Positions 1 through 7,688 of a stretch of 64,000 bases of DNA are shown in pieces; the stretch's first letter is position 1, and each line of letters begins with the position of its first letter. The DNA lies in the NCBI GenBank assembly GCA_963849365.1, contig CAWKHA010000001.1:186001-250000 (forward strand), in the 5' to 3' direction. A model generated the notes under the pieces. It was not told where the DNA came from and ran no database searches. It saw only the letters and a list, made by a program, of their open reading frames with translations. Origin of the DNA: CAVQCJ01 sp963849365. Its GTDB lineage: Bacteria; Actinomycetota; Actinomycetes; Prado026. A program made the position numbers and the translations under genes.

Positions 1-804
1 CTGGACCGGGTTCCGGTCGGGCGCGACCAGAACCGCGCGCTCTTCCACGCACTGTCGTGGCGGCTCCGGGCGATCCCCGAGGAGCAGCGTCCGAGACTGG
101 TCGGCTTCGGCGAGTCGCTCGGGGCGCAGACGCTCCAGGACGCCTTCCTGTACGAGGGGGCCGGTGGGTTCCACCGGGTTGGCCTCGACCGCGCGTTGTT
201 CCTCGGCACCCCGGCTGCCAGCAAGTGGGCCCGAGAGTGGCGGCTGGCACCGGAACGCACCGATCCCGACGGCGAGGTCGTGGAGGTCGCGTCGTACCAG
301 GAGTGGGTCGAGGCCGACGACAAGGACCGGGCCCGCCACCGCTACTTCCTGCTGTCGCACCACGAGGACCCGATCACCCGGTTCGAGCCCGCCGTGGCCG
401 TGCAGCAGCCGTCCTGGCTCGGACCGCCGGAGGAGCGGCCACCGGGCGTGCCCAGGACCACGCACTGGTACCCGCTCACGACGTTCTTCCTGACCGGCAT
501 CGACACGATCAACGCGATGAACGTCGTGCCTGGCAACTTCGTCGCGCGCGGGCACGACTACCGCGCCGACCTGGCCCGGATGGTGTCGGTCGCATACGGT
601 CTGCCGGCCGGCGACGAGGAGCTGCTCAGCATCGAGCAGGCGCTGCGCAGGCGCGAGGCCGACTGGGCCGAGCGCCGGCTCGTCGCGGAACAGCTGCAGC
701 ATGCCAGGGAGGCCGTGCAACGCCAGGTGAGCGCGTGGGGGCTCGGACGGGACGGCGCCGTCGCGTCCGGTGCGTCTCCCGCGCCGCTGCCGTCGTTCGG
801 CTGA
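1..804 (+). CDS. alpha/beta-hydrolase family protein, C-terminal part (5' end outside window)
   Basis: The frame is open from the first base, so the N-terminus lies upstream of the window; 267 residues are visible. A nucleophile elbow GFGES (about residues 35-39 of the fragment, Ser39) followed by LGAQ marks a serine alpha/beta hydrolase. The overall look, with a long C-terminal domain and an N-terminal membrane part expected outside the window, fits the actinobacterial membrane-anchored alpha/beta-hydrolase family (Pfam Abhydrolase_9), whose substrate is unknown to me. It ends four bases before the convergent CPBP gene; a small hairpin (800-813) contains both stop codons. Family assignment is from recognition of the motif and region, not a search. 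Confidence 0.8.
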   Translation: MDRVPVGRDQNRALFHALSWRLRAIPEEQRPRLVGFGESLGAQTLQDAFLYEGAGGFHRVGLDRALFLGTPAASKWAREWRLAPERTDPDGEVVEVASYQEWVEADDKDRARHRYFLLSHHEDPITRFEPAVAVQQPSWLGPPEERPPGVPRTTHWYPLTTFFLTGIDTINAMNVVPGNFVARGHDYRADLARMVSVAYGLPAGDEELLSIEQALRRREADWAERRLVAEQLQHAREAVQRQVSAWGLGRDGAVASGASPAPLPSFG

Positions 805-808
805 GCGG

Positions 809-1474
809 TCAGCGCGCCCAGAGCTGCACCAGGGACCCGAGCCCGTTCGTCGCCCAGTGCAGGCCCATCGCGGCGAACACGCTGCCGCTGATCTGACGGA
901 GCACGCAGAACACGACGCCGCCCAGGGCGGTGAACAGGACCGTCCCCGCGACCCAGAGCGGGATCGCCCACCGGTGCGCGGCCAGCCGCGGCGGCGGCCG
1001 CACCCCCTCGTCCCGCAACGACGGGGCGACGTGCCAGAGCCCGAAGAGCAACGAGGAGACGGCCGTCGCAGCCACGGCGCCGTGGTCGTGCTGCAGGAGT
1101 CCCCAGAGCACGCCCCGGAAGGCGGTCTCCTCGAGCAGCACGGTCGCGAACGGGACCTCGACCAGGGCGGCGAAGAGCACCTGCCGGCGGTGCGGTGCGT
1201 CGCCGGTCACGGAGCGCAGGCCGGGCAGGGCGAGCGCCGCCGCGTACACCGCGCCGACCACCAGGACGCTCCCGGCCGCCCACAGCACCCCCTGCAGCAG
1301 GGCGCGGCGACCCATCCCGAGCTCGGTCCAGGACAGGCCGGCCAGCCGGCCGATCGCCACGAGCAGCGCCGCGACCACCGGGCAGGTGACCAGGTACAGC
1401 CGCGGGAACCAGTAGTGGTTGGCCAGGTTCGTGAGCACGAGGACCGCCACCACCACGACGACGGCGGCACCCAT
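809..1474 (-). CDS. CPBP family intramembrane metalloprotease
   Basis: A 221-aa, very hydrophobic protein with the CPBP (CAAX protease and bacteriocin-processing) signature: EETAFR at residues 115-120 (the EExxxR motif), F144-x3-H148 and the HWATN motif at 206-210, which together form the glutamate/histidine metal site in the membrane. An N-terminal hydrophobic segment starts almost at residue 1. Members cleave or process substrates within the membrane; the substrate here cannot be read from context. The ATG start is supported by a TAACCT element seven bases upstream, suggesting a leaderless mRNA. It converges on the hydrolase gene to the left. Confidence 0.85.
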   Translation of the reverse strand: MGAAVVVVVAVLVLTNLANHYWFPRLYLVTCPVVAALLVAIGRLAGLSWTELGMGRRALLQGVLWAAGSVLVVGAVYAAALALPGLRSVTGDAPHRRQVLFAALVEVPFATVLLEETAFRGVLWGLLQHDHGAVAATAVSSLLFGLWHVAPSLRDEGVRPPPRLAAHRWAIPLWVAGTVLFTALGGVVFCVLRQISGSVFAAMGLHWATNGLGSLVQLWAR

Positions 1475-1481
1475 GGCGCGA

Positions 1482-1487
1482 AGGTTA
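1482..1487 (-). promoter_or_regulatory. -10 element of leaderless CPBP protease transcript
   Basis: TAACCT on the minus strand lies seven bases before the ATG at 1474. This TANNNT-N7-start arrangement puts the predicted transcription start at or beside the start codon. No Shine-Dalgarno sequence is visible. Confidence 0.5.
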
Positions 1488-1501
1488 GGCCGCCGACGCC
1501 G

Positions 1502-2704
1502 TCAGGCGTCGGTCTCGAGCAGGATGCCCAGGCACATCTCGTCCGTGGTGCCGGCTCCCCACGTGACGTAGCGCGGTGGCAGCCCGGCCAGCTCCGGCAG
1601 CTTCTGCCGCAGCGTCGCGTCGTGCGTGCAGGTCACGCGCAGGACGTCACCGGGACGGACTGTCACCGGCTTCGCCAGCGCCTGCGCGCGCTGGTCGTCG
1701 AAGTTCCAGACCGGGCGCGAGAGCAGCACCCGGGCCTTGGCGGTGCCCGGGTTCAGCTCGACGGTGATCGAACGGCCGAGCAGGTGCATGTGTCCGGCCA
1801 CCGCGAGGATCGTGGCCGCCTTGCGTACGCGGCGGTCGCACGACTGGGTCGGGCCCGCGGCCGGCGCCGTGAGGCTCGTCCCGCCGCACAGCAGCTGCAG
1901 CCCGGCGACCGTCGTCCCGGCGCCCGTGCCGAACCGGGTCATCAGGTCGACCAGCGACGCTCCGCGGTCGCACAGCGGTCCCGCCTGACCGGCCGGGCAG
2001 GGCAGCTCGACCGGGGCCACCAGCAGGGCGGTGTGCAGGGGCTTGAGCGGGGACGTTCCCGGAGCCAGGCGCAGCTGTACGTGGCTGGCGTCCGTGCCGT
2101 GCCCGGCCCGCAGGTTGTAGTGCACCTGCAGGACGATCATCGAGCCGGCCTCGAGCGGAACGCCGACGCCCGCCGGGAACAGCTGCTCGCCACCACCCGG
2201 CGCCCAGCCGGCGAGCCACGACGACTGGTCCAGCGATGCCACCGCGTCGGTGCCGCCGGACGGCAGGCCGGGGTCGCCGAAGCACGTCCACCCGTGGCCG
2301 CCGCTGCGCGCGTCCCTGGCCCGGGCGGCCGGAACCTGCGCCGGCGTCGCCCGGTACAGGATCGCGTGGTGGACGATCGCCCGGTTGCCCGGCTCGAAGT
2401 CGACGCCGGTGACGAACGCCGACGACGTCAGGTGCGGGTCGACCAGGAAGCAGCGGTAGTCGTCGGACCCGCCGGACGGAGCCGACGGCTGGTAGCTGCC
2501 GTGCGGAAGACCGAGAGTGAGCCGGGACTCCCCGGCGCGCAGCGGGATGGCCGGCACGGTGGGGGTCGACGCAGCGGCCGAGGCTGCGCCGGATGCGGAC
2601 CCGGTCGGCGCGGACACCGGGCCACCGCCGCTCCCACCGCCGGCGCAGGCGGTCAGGACGAGGCTGGCGGCCAGCAGCCCGGCCGCAAGCCCACGTCGTC
2701 GCAT
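1502..2704 (-). CDS. lipoprotein with copper type II (PHM/DBH-like) monooxygenase fold
   Basis: A 400-aa secreted lipoprotein: signal peptide with lipobox ending LVLTAC (Cys20), a Gly/Ser/Ala-rich linker to about residue 50, then a catalytic-type module. The ligands of the two copper sites of peptidylglycine alpha-hydroxylating monooxygenase all have counterparts in order: VHH (His112-His113), LQVHYN (His195), GHMH (His305, His307) and TDEMC (Met390). In the animal enzymes these bind CuH and CuM and hydroxylate peptides or dopamine using ascorbate; in bacteria the substrate is unknown. It is anchored outside the cell. Alternative: a non-catalytic copper-binding relative, but full ligand conservation argues against it. 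Leaderless start with TACGCT upstream. Confidence 0.75.
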   Translation of the reverse strand: MRRRGLAAGLLAASLVLTACAGGGSGGGPVSAPTGSASGAASAAASTPTVPAIPLRAGESRLTLGLPHGSYQPSAPSGGSDDYRCFLVDPHLTSSAFVTGVDFEPGNRAIVHHAILYRATPAQVPAARARDARSGGHGWTCFGDPGLPSGGTDAVASLDQSSWLAGWAPGGGEQLFPAGVGVPLEAGSMIVLQVHYNLRAGHGTDASHVQLRLAPGTSPLKPLHTALLVAPVELPCPAGQAGPLCDRGASLVDLMTRFGTGAGTTVAGLQLLCGGTSLTAPAAGPTQSCDRRVRKAATILAVAGHMHLLGRSITVELNPGTAKARVLLSRPVWNFDDQRAQALAKPVTVRPGDVLRVTCTHDATLRQKLPELAGLPPRYVTWGAGTTDEMCLGILLETDA

Positions 2705-2710
2705 CCCGCC

Positions 2711-2716
2711 AGCGTA
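2711..2716 (-). promoter_or_regulatory. -10 element of leaderless copper-lipoprotein transcript
   Basis: TACGCT on the minus strand, six bases before the ATG at 2704; TANNNT-N6-ATG is the leaderless arrangement. No Shine-Dalgarno is present. Confidence 0.5.
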
Positions 2717-2729
2717 GGCGGACGCGGCC

Positions 2730-3152
2730 TCACTCTGTGCCGGGGAACGCCTCGAGCCCGGACCCGTCCTCGTCCGAGCCGGGACGCGGGTCGCCGGACG
2801 CCAGGGTTCCCGACAGGTGCAGCCGGAGCGGGTCCACCCGGATCAGGCCCGCCGGGGTGGCCAGCAGGTTCGGCATCGACTCGACCAGCTCGGCGAAGCC
2901 CGGCGCCTCCCGGTGGGCGCGCAGGCCGTCCTCGTCGGTGAACCACTCGTACAGCCAGACGACGTCGGCGTCGTCCGGGTCCAGGCCCACGAGGAACCCC
3001 TCCGTACCCGGCTCCTCGCGCAGGCCGTCCACGTACGTGTGCAGGGCGTCGAGCACGGCCGGCCGTCCCCCCGGCTGCCCCTGCAGCCGGATGAACAGGC
3101 CCACCCGTCCGGGCAGCAACCGTGCGATCGGAACGTCCGTCGGCTCGGTCAT
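2730..3152 (-). CDS. antibiotic biosynthesis monooxygenase-like (ABM) domain protein
   Basis: About 140 aa starting MTEPTDVP; a longer in-frame reading exists upstream but would run into the divergent neighbour. The core (residues about 15-100) has the dimeric alpha-beta barrel ABM look: LHTYVDGLREEPG, then LYEWFTDEDGLRAH and a helix AELVESM. These small cofactor-free proteins act as quinol monooxygenases or similar, but many have no known role. The tail after residue 110 is acidic and low in complexity. It diverges from the small membrane protein at 3188 with only 35 bases between the starts, so their promoters must overlap. Family moderately sure, reaction unknown. Confidence 0.6.
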   Translation of the reverse strand: MTEPTDVPIARLLPGRVGLFIRLQGQPGGRPAVLDALHTYVDGLREEPGTEGFLVGLDPDDADVVWLYEWFTDEDGLRAHREAPGFAELVESMPNLLATPAGLIRVDPLRLHLSGTLASGDPRPGSDEDGSGLEAFPGTE

Positions 3153-3187
3153 GCGACCCATTGTGTCGGCAGGAGGACGATGGACCC

Positions 3188-3505
3188 ATGGCGGACGACG
3201 ACATCGACAGGCTGCTGCGAGAGGTCGAGGCCGCGCTAGGCCCCCAGAGCGGCGGTACGGCGCGCCCGGTCGAGCCGGCCCGCACACCGGCCCCCGAGCG
3301 CCCCGGCCCGGGCGAGGGACCGCCGGGCGTGACCGGACGGGTGCGCGCGGGTGTCCCGCGGGCCGTCGTCGTCGGCGCGGGCTGCGGCCTGGTGATGGGC
3401 GGGGTGTTCTCGGTGCTGCCGGTGGTCGACGGACTCAGCGGTGCGCTGGCCGGTTTCGCCACCGGGTTCGTGGTCTCGCTCGCCGGGCGCCTGCGCCGCC
3501 GCTGA
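3188..3505 (+). CDS. small hypothetical membrane protein
   Basis: A 105-aa protein starting MADDDIDRLL. The N-terminal half is a predicted helix followed by a Pro/Gly/Ala-rich linker (about residues 20-50); two hydrophobic stretches, about 55-75 and 79-98, look like a helical hairpin in the membrane, ending in RLRRR. I do not recognise a family. The chosen ATG has AGGAGG eleven bases upstream; the reading frame continues further 5' but overlaps the divergent ABM gene. It ends in a hairpin shared with the convergent RDD gene. Confidence 0.6.
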   Translation: MADDDIDRLLREVEAALGPQSGGTARPVEPARTPAPERPGPGEGPPGVTGRVRAGVPRAVVVGAGCGLVMGGVFSVLPVVDGLSGALAGFATGFVVSLAGRLRRR

Positions 3506-3524
3506 CGGCGGTCCCCACCGTCAG
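3502..3524. terminator. bidirectional hairpin containing both stop codons
   Basis: CTGACGG (3502-3508) pairs perfectly with CCGTCAG (3518-3524) across a 9-base loop. The TGA of the rightward gene (3503-3505) and of the leftward gene (3521-3523) form part of the stem. No T-tract follows, as is usual in high-GC actinobacteria. Confidence 0.5.
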
Positions 3525-4039
3525 GAGGCGACGTCGGCCTTGGTCACGACCTGGTCTCTGGGGACCACGCGGGTGCGGGCGAAGATGTCGAAGGCGTCGC
3601 GGCGCTGGCGCTGGAACGCGCCCACCGTCACGCCGACGAAGACGAGCAGGACTCCGATGATCGAGATCAGCGGGACGAACACCGCGAGGTAGCGGACGAT
3701 CAGCGGGGTCCAGCCCGGGACCGTACGGTCCAGGGTGACCAGCCGCAGCCGCGTCACCCGCCGACCCGGGGTCCCGCCGGTGCGCTCCAGCAGCGCGAAC
3801 ACAGCGACGGCGATCGCGGCGAACACCAGGGAGACCACCACGGTCTGGCCCTCGGTCAGCCGCTGACCCGGCTTCGGTTGGATGGCCATGACGATCAGGC
3901 TCGAGGTCACGATGTAGACGACGACGGCGAACACCGCGTCGATCAGCGAGGCGAGCGTGCGCGCTGTGGCCGTCGGGACCGTCGGGTCCGGCCCGTACGT
4001 CTCTGGCGTCGGGGGGTCCTGCAGCTCGTCGTCGGTCAC
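3521..4039 (-). CDS. RDD family membrane protein
   Basis: A 172-aa protein from a GTG start (TDDELQDPP follows); an upstream in-frame start would add a Pro/Arg-rich, non-conserved leader. The RDD domain (about 30-165) shows the SLIDAVF start of transmembrane helix 1, a second helix (VVVSLVFAAIAVAVFALLER), the GGTPGRRVTRLRLV loop typical of RDD proteins and a long third hydrophobic region. RDD proteins are poorly understood; some have been linked to ion or solute transport. It stands alone, diverging from the methyltransferase at 4171, with a 130-base gap that includes a TACCCT element (4101-4106) usable by the right-hand gene. Confidence 0.75.
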   Translation of the reverse strand: MTDDELQDPPTPETYGPDPTVPTATARTLASLIDAVFAVVVYIVTSSLIVMAIQPKPGQRLTEGQTVVVSLVFAAIAVAVFALLERTGGTPGRRVTRLRLVTLDRTVPGWTPLIVRYLAVFVPLISIIGVLLVFVGVTVGAFQRQRRDAFDIFARTRVVPRDQVVTKADVAS

Positions 4040-4170
4040 GGCGCGCCAACCTACCCGGTGCCGGGCTGGGACGCCCGCCGCACGGCAGGTCGGCCCGGGA
4101 TACCCTGGCGCGGCCCCGTGGTCCACCGCCGGGTGGCCCGCCGTCCCCACGATCCGTTCCAGGGGTTGAG

Positions 4171-4905
4171 ATGCCGCTGTCACGCGAGCGCGCGCTGTTG
4201 GCCAACCGCACCCTCGACCAGACCGTGCCGCCGATCCTGCGCGACCAGCGATGGTTCATGGGGCCGATGATGAGGATCCTCTTCAGGGACAAGGCCCGCC
4301 TGTTCATGGACTTCAAGGACCGGGCCTTCGTCATGACGCCGGAAGAGTTCTCCGGCGTGTACCGCGAGGTCGCCGACGTCTCGCAGATGCAGGGCGAGAC
4401 GGACCTCAACGAGCGGTGCGTCGATGCGATCCTCGCTGCCGTCGAGGGCGACTCGATCGTGGACGTGGGCTGCGGACGTGGGTATCTGGCCGGAAGGCTC
4501 CGCGCCCGGGGCGAGGTTCACGCCTGCGACATCGTTCTGGACTCCGGAGCCATGGCCCGCTACCCCGACGTCAAGTTCACCGAAGGAAGTCTGGACCGGC
4601 TGCCCTACGACGACGCGTCGTTCGACACCGTCGTCTGCACGCACACCCTCGAGCACGTCCAGAATCTGGGCCGGGCGATCGCCGAGCTACGGCGGATCGC
4701 CCGCAAGAGGCTGCTGATCGTCGTACCCAAGCAGCGCCCCTACCGGTACACGTTCAACCTGCACATCCACTTCTTCCCGTACGCGTGGTCGCTGCAGTCG
4801 GTTCTGGGTGACCAGCCGGGCGCGGTGGTGCGGGACCTCGGTGACTGGTTCTACCTGGAGGACGTGCCGGAGCCATCGGCGCCTCGCCCCGGGGCCAGCG
4901 CGTAG
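4171..4905 (+). CDS. class I SAM-dependent methyltransferase
   Basis: A 244-aa protein. Residues about 95-190 carry the Rossmann methyltransferase core: motif I VDVGCGRGYLAGRL, then the acidic end of strand 2 (HACDIV), LPYDDASFDTVVCTHTLEHV for motif III/post-III, and ELRRIARKRLLIVVP. This is the pattern of ubiE/COQ5-like or Methyltransf_11 enzymes; substrate unknown. The N-terminal 80 residues are not part of the core and may bind substrate. Start ATG has AGGGG about nine bases upstream. Its last 55 bases overlap, tail to tail, the end of the convergent TrmH-family gene, so the C-terminal 18 residues are encoded opposite another protein. Confidence 0.75.
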   Translation: MPLSRERALLANRTLDQTVPPILRDQRWFMGPMMRILFRDKARLFMDFKDRAFVMTPEEFSGVYREVADVSQMQGETDLNERCVDAILAAVEGDSIVDVGCGRGYLAGRLRARGEVHACDIVLDSGAMARYPDVKFTEGSLDRLPYDDASFDTVVCTHTLEHVQNLGRAIAELRRIARKRLLIVVPKQRPYRYTFNLHIHFFPYAWSLQSVLGDQPGAVVRDLGDWFYLEDVPEPSAPRPGASA

Positions 4906-5690
4906 AAGGCCAGTGCCGCGGCCGCGGCGACGTTGAGAGAGTCGACCCCGCCCGCCATCGGGATGCGCACGCGCCAGTCGGCGGCCGCCTGCGCCTGGGT
5001 GGTCAGGCCGTCGCCCTCGGTGCCCAGCAGGACCGCGCAGCGCACCCGAGCCTCGGGCGGGAGGTGGTCGAGGTCGCCCGCGTCCGCCGCCGGTGTGAGC
5101 GCGAGCACGGTCAGCCCGGCGGCCCGCACGTCGTCCAGGCCGGCCGGCCAGTGCTCGAAGCGCGCGTAGGGCACGGCGAACACCGCGCCCATCGAGACCT
5201 TCACGGCGCGCCGGTAGAGCGGGTCGGCGCAGCGCGGGTCGAGCAGGACCGCGTCCATCCCCAGCGCGGCAGCGGCGCGGAAGACGGCGCCGACGTTGGT
5301 GGGGTCGACGATCCCCTCGAGGACCGCGACCCGCCGCGCCCCGGTGAGCAGGTCCCGCGGGTCCGGGAGCGGCCGCCGGTGCACGGAGGCCAGCGCGCCC
5401 CGGTGCACCGCGTACCCGGTGACCGAGCGGAGCACCCCCTCGTCGCCGACGTACACCGGGACGTCGAGCGGGTCCAGGAGGTCGGCGAGACCGGCCAGCC
5501 ACCGACGTGCGAGCAGCACCGAGCGCAGGTCGTAGCCGGCCGCCACCGCGCGGCGGACCACCTTCTCCCCCTCCGCGACGAACAGCCCTCCCGCCGGCTC
5601 GAGCAGCCGACGGAGCCGGGTGTCGGTCAGCCCCGCGTAGTCGGCCAGGCGCGGGTCGGCCGGGTCGGTGACCGGCAGCACGGTGGCCAT
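4851..5690 (-). CDS. TrmH/SpoU family RNA 2'-O-methyltransferase
   Basis: 279 aa from ATG (MATVLPVTDP). The N-terminal part (about 15-100) resembles the SpoU substrate-binding domain (AEGEKVVRRAV); the C-terminal SPOUT domain has the three knot motifs: EGIVDPTNVGAVFRAAAALG (about 130-150), LLGTEGDGL (about 220-228) and IPMAGGVDSLNVAAAAALA (about 244-262). Such enzymes methylate a ribose 2'-OH in rRNA or tRNA using SAM. The exact nucleotide is not predictable. Start is 28 bases from that of the divergent DUF5995 gene. The 3' end overlaps the methyltransferase to the left by 55 bases. Confidence 0.85.
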   Translation of the reverse strand: MATVLPVTDPADPRLADYAGLTDTRLRRLLEPAGGLFVAEGEKVVRRAVAAGYDLRSVLLARRWLAGLADLLDPLDVPVYVGDEGVLRSVTGYAVHRGALASVHRRPLPDPRDLLTGARRVAVLEGIVDPTNVGAVFRAAAALGMDAVLLDPRCADPLYRRAVKVSMGAVFAVPYARFEHWPAGLDDVRAAGLTVLALTPAADAGDLDHLPPEARVRCAVLLGTEGDGLTTQAQAAADWRVRIPMAGGVDSLNVAAAAALAFYALAPGRGADGSGTSSR

Positions 5691-5718
5691 GGCGCCATCC
5701 TGCCGCCAGACTGCCGCC

Positions 5719-6483
5719 GTGCCCCGAGACCTCGACGCCGTCGTCGCCGACATGGATGCCGTCCTCGAGCAGCTGCCCGGGGGCGACCCGCGGCGCGCCT
5801 TCGTCTCCACCTACCGCCGGACGACGCTCGCGGTCGGCAAGAAGATCGCCGCGAAGGCGTTCGTCGACCCCGAGTGGGTCGAGCGATGGGACGTGGCGTT
5901 CGCCGACCTGTACCTCGCGCCGCTGGCGGCGGACCTGGCCGGCCGGCCGGTCCCCGGGCCATGGGGGGTCGCGTTCGCGTACGCGCGCACCGACCCGGGC
6001 CAGCCGTTGCTTCGACACCTGCTGCTCGGCATGAACGCGCACATCAACTACGACCTGCCGCAGGCGCTGCTGGCGGTCATCAGCGACGAGGAGTTCGACG
6101 ACCCGGAGGTGCGCGCCGTCCGCGGCGAGGACCACCGCCGGGTGGACGACATCCTGTCCTCGCGCGTCTCTGCCGAGGACGCCGAGCTGGACAAGGCCGG
6201 CGGCCGGCGTTCGGTCAAGGACCGGCTGCTGCAGCCGGCCAACCGGGCGGCGTCCCGGCGGTTCCTGCGCGAGTCCCGGCGCAAGGTCTGGGCCAACTCC
6301 GTCGCCCTCTCCGCGGCCCGGCGCAACGGAGCCGTCCACTACGACGCCGCGCTGCGCTCGCTGGAGTCGCTGTCCGAGGCCAAGGTGTCCGAGCTGGTCC
6401 GGCCCGGCCCGGTCCTGCTGCGCCTGGGTCTGCGTGGCTTCGGAGTCCTGCTGCCCGGGGCCGCCCTGGTCAAAGTGGACTGA
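5719..6483 (+). CDS. DUF5995 family protein
   Basis: 254 aa from a GTG start (PRDLDAVV follows). The motif GMNAHINYDLPQALL (about 99-113) is the hallmark I associate with DUF5995, an actinobacterial family of unknown function; the rest is alpha-helical with Arg-rich stretches (about 170-205). The GTG was chosen because an upstream in-frame ATG lies within the divergent TrmH gene; CAGACT six bases before GTG could be a -10 of a leaderless transcript. No membrane segment or signal peptide. The conserved His/Asn/Asp residues could suggest an enzyme, but this is speculation. Confidence 0.65.
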   Translation: MPRDLDAVVADMDAVLEQLPGGDPRRAFVSTYRRTTLAVGKKIAAKAFVDPEWVERWDVAFADLYLAPLAADLAGRPVPGPWGVAFAYARTDPGQPLLRHLLLGMNAHINYDLPQALLAVISDEEFDDPEVRAVRGEDHRRVDDILSSRVSAEDAELDKAGGRRSVKDRLLQPANRAASRRFLRESRRKVWANSVALSAARRNGAVHYDAALRSLESLSEAKVSELVRPGPVLLRLGLRGFGVLLPGAALVKVD

Positions 6484-6544
6484 CGCTCGAGACCGCCCGA
6501 CGGGTCCGGTCAAGCGGGCGTGGCGGGGTGTCGACACCTCACGG

Positions 6545-7657
6545 GTGAGGCGGCCCGCTCCCCGACGCCCACGGCTGCCCGCCCGGCTGCGCCCGGCGGT
6601 GCTCGCCGTCGTCTTCGCGCTGGCCTTTGCCGGGCTGCAGGCAGGCTCGGTCCCCGCCTCCGCCGAGACGGCGGACCAGGCGAAGGCGGCCGCTCAGAAG
6701 GCCCAGGCCGACGTGGACCGGCTGCTGCCGCAGGTGCGGATCGCCCTGCGGGCGTACCAGGTGGCCCTGCACCGGCTCGGCCAGGACGTGACCAGCGGCA
6801 TCTCCGCGGACCAGATGGCCCAGGAGGCGCAGCAGGCCGCCGACGCGGCCCAGCTGGACCAGGTCCAGCGGGTGCGGGCCCTCTACATGTCCGGCGGGCA
6901 GGCCGGCCTGATGGGCAGCCTGCTGGAGAGCTCGGGACCGTCCGACCTGGCCGAGCGCCTGGGGATGCTCGACCGGGTGCTGTCCGCCCAGACGACCCGG
7001 GTGCGTTGGGCGCAGGAAGCGGCGACCGTCGCTCGGGAGGACGCCGACCACGGACTGGCGCAGGCCGACCAGACCGGCCTGACGGCAGGTGATGTCGAGG
7101 CCCGGTACGAGTCGTTGCTCGGCCTGCTGTCCGACGCACAGAGCCGGCTGGACCATCTGTCCGCGCGGGCGAAGACACTGGCGACCGCGGAGGCTGCGCA
7201 GCGCGCGTTGCGGGCCCTCGCAGCCGCCGCTTCGACCGCCGGCACCGACGCCGCCGGCTCGGCCCGCGGACATGGCATACCGCCCGCGTACCTGCTCCTC
7301 TACCGCGCGGCCGCGACGACCTGTCCCGGGCTGGACTGGCACGTGCTCGCCGCGATCGGGCAGGTCGAGTCCGGGCACGGCCACAACGTGGGGCCGTCGT
7401 CCAGCGGTGCCGAGGGGCCGATGCAGTTCATGCCCGGGACGTTCGCCGGCTACGCGGTCGACGGGAACGGCGACGGGGTCAAGGACATCTGGAACCCGGC
7501 GGACTCGATCTACACGGCGGCCCGCTACCTGTGCGCGAACGGCGCCGGCTCGTCGGCGAAGCTGTACACCGCGATCTGGCACTACAACCACGCCGACTGG
7601 TACGTGCAGATGGTGCTCCGCGTCGCGGCCGACCTGCGGGTGAAGTACCCGCTCTGA
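6545..7657 (+). CDS. secreted lytic murein transglycosylase with coiled-coil domain
   Basis: 370 aa from a GTG start. Arg/Pro-rich n-region, hydrophobic helix (PAVLAVVFALAFAGLQAG) and a signal peptidase site near ASA-E (about 41) indicate secretion. A heptad-like Ala/Gln/Leu-rich helical region (about 45-230) is followed by an SLT-like domain at about 255-360: AAIGQVESGHG holds the catalytic Glu, and GAEGPMQFMPGTF is the typical second motif; a NGDGVKDIWNP loop follows. It would cleave peptidoglycan glycan strands. The coiled coil may regulate or localise it, as in other actinobacterial cell-wall hydrolases. Monocistronic; ends 31 bases from the convergent SPFH gene. Confidence 0.8.
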   Translation: MRRPAPRRPRLPARLRPAVLAVVFALAFAGLQAGSVPASAETADQAKAAAQKAQADVDRLLPQVRIALRAYQVALHRLGQDVTSGISADQMAQEAQQAADAAQLDQVQRVRALYMSGGQAGLMGSLLESSGPSDLAERLGMLDRVLSAQTTRVRWAQEAATVAREDADHGLAQADQTGLTAGDVEARYESLLGLLSDAQSRLDHLSARAKTLATAEAAQRALRALAAAASTAGTDAAGSARGHGIPPAYLLLYRAAATTCPGLDWHVLAAIGQVESGHGHNVGPSSSGAEGPMQFMPGTFAGYAVDGNGDGVKDIWNPADSIYTAARYLCANGAGSSAKLYTAIWHYNHADWYVQMVLRVAADLRVKYPL

Positions 7658-7688
7658 CCTCCACTCCACCTTGCCGGGCGGAGCCGGG

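Noticed and set aside
770..2941. Long open frames antisense to the CPBP, copper-lipoprotein and many other genes
   Set aside because: High GC removes stop codons in antisense frames; these have Arg/Pro/Gly-rich compositions, no motifs and no ribosome sites, while the genes on the other strand have full families.
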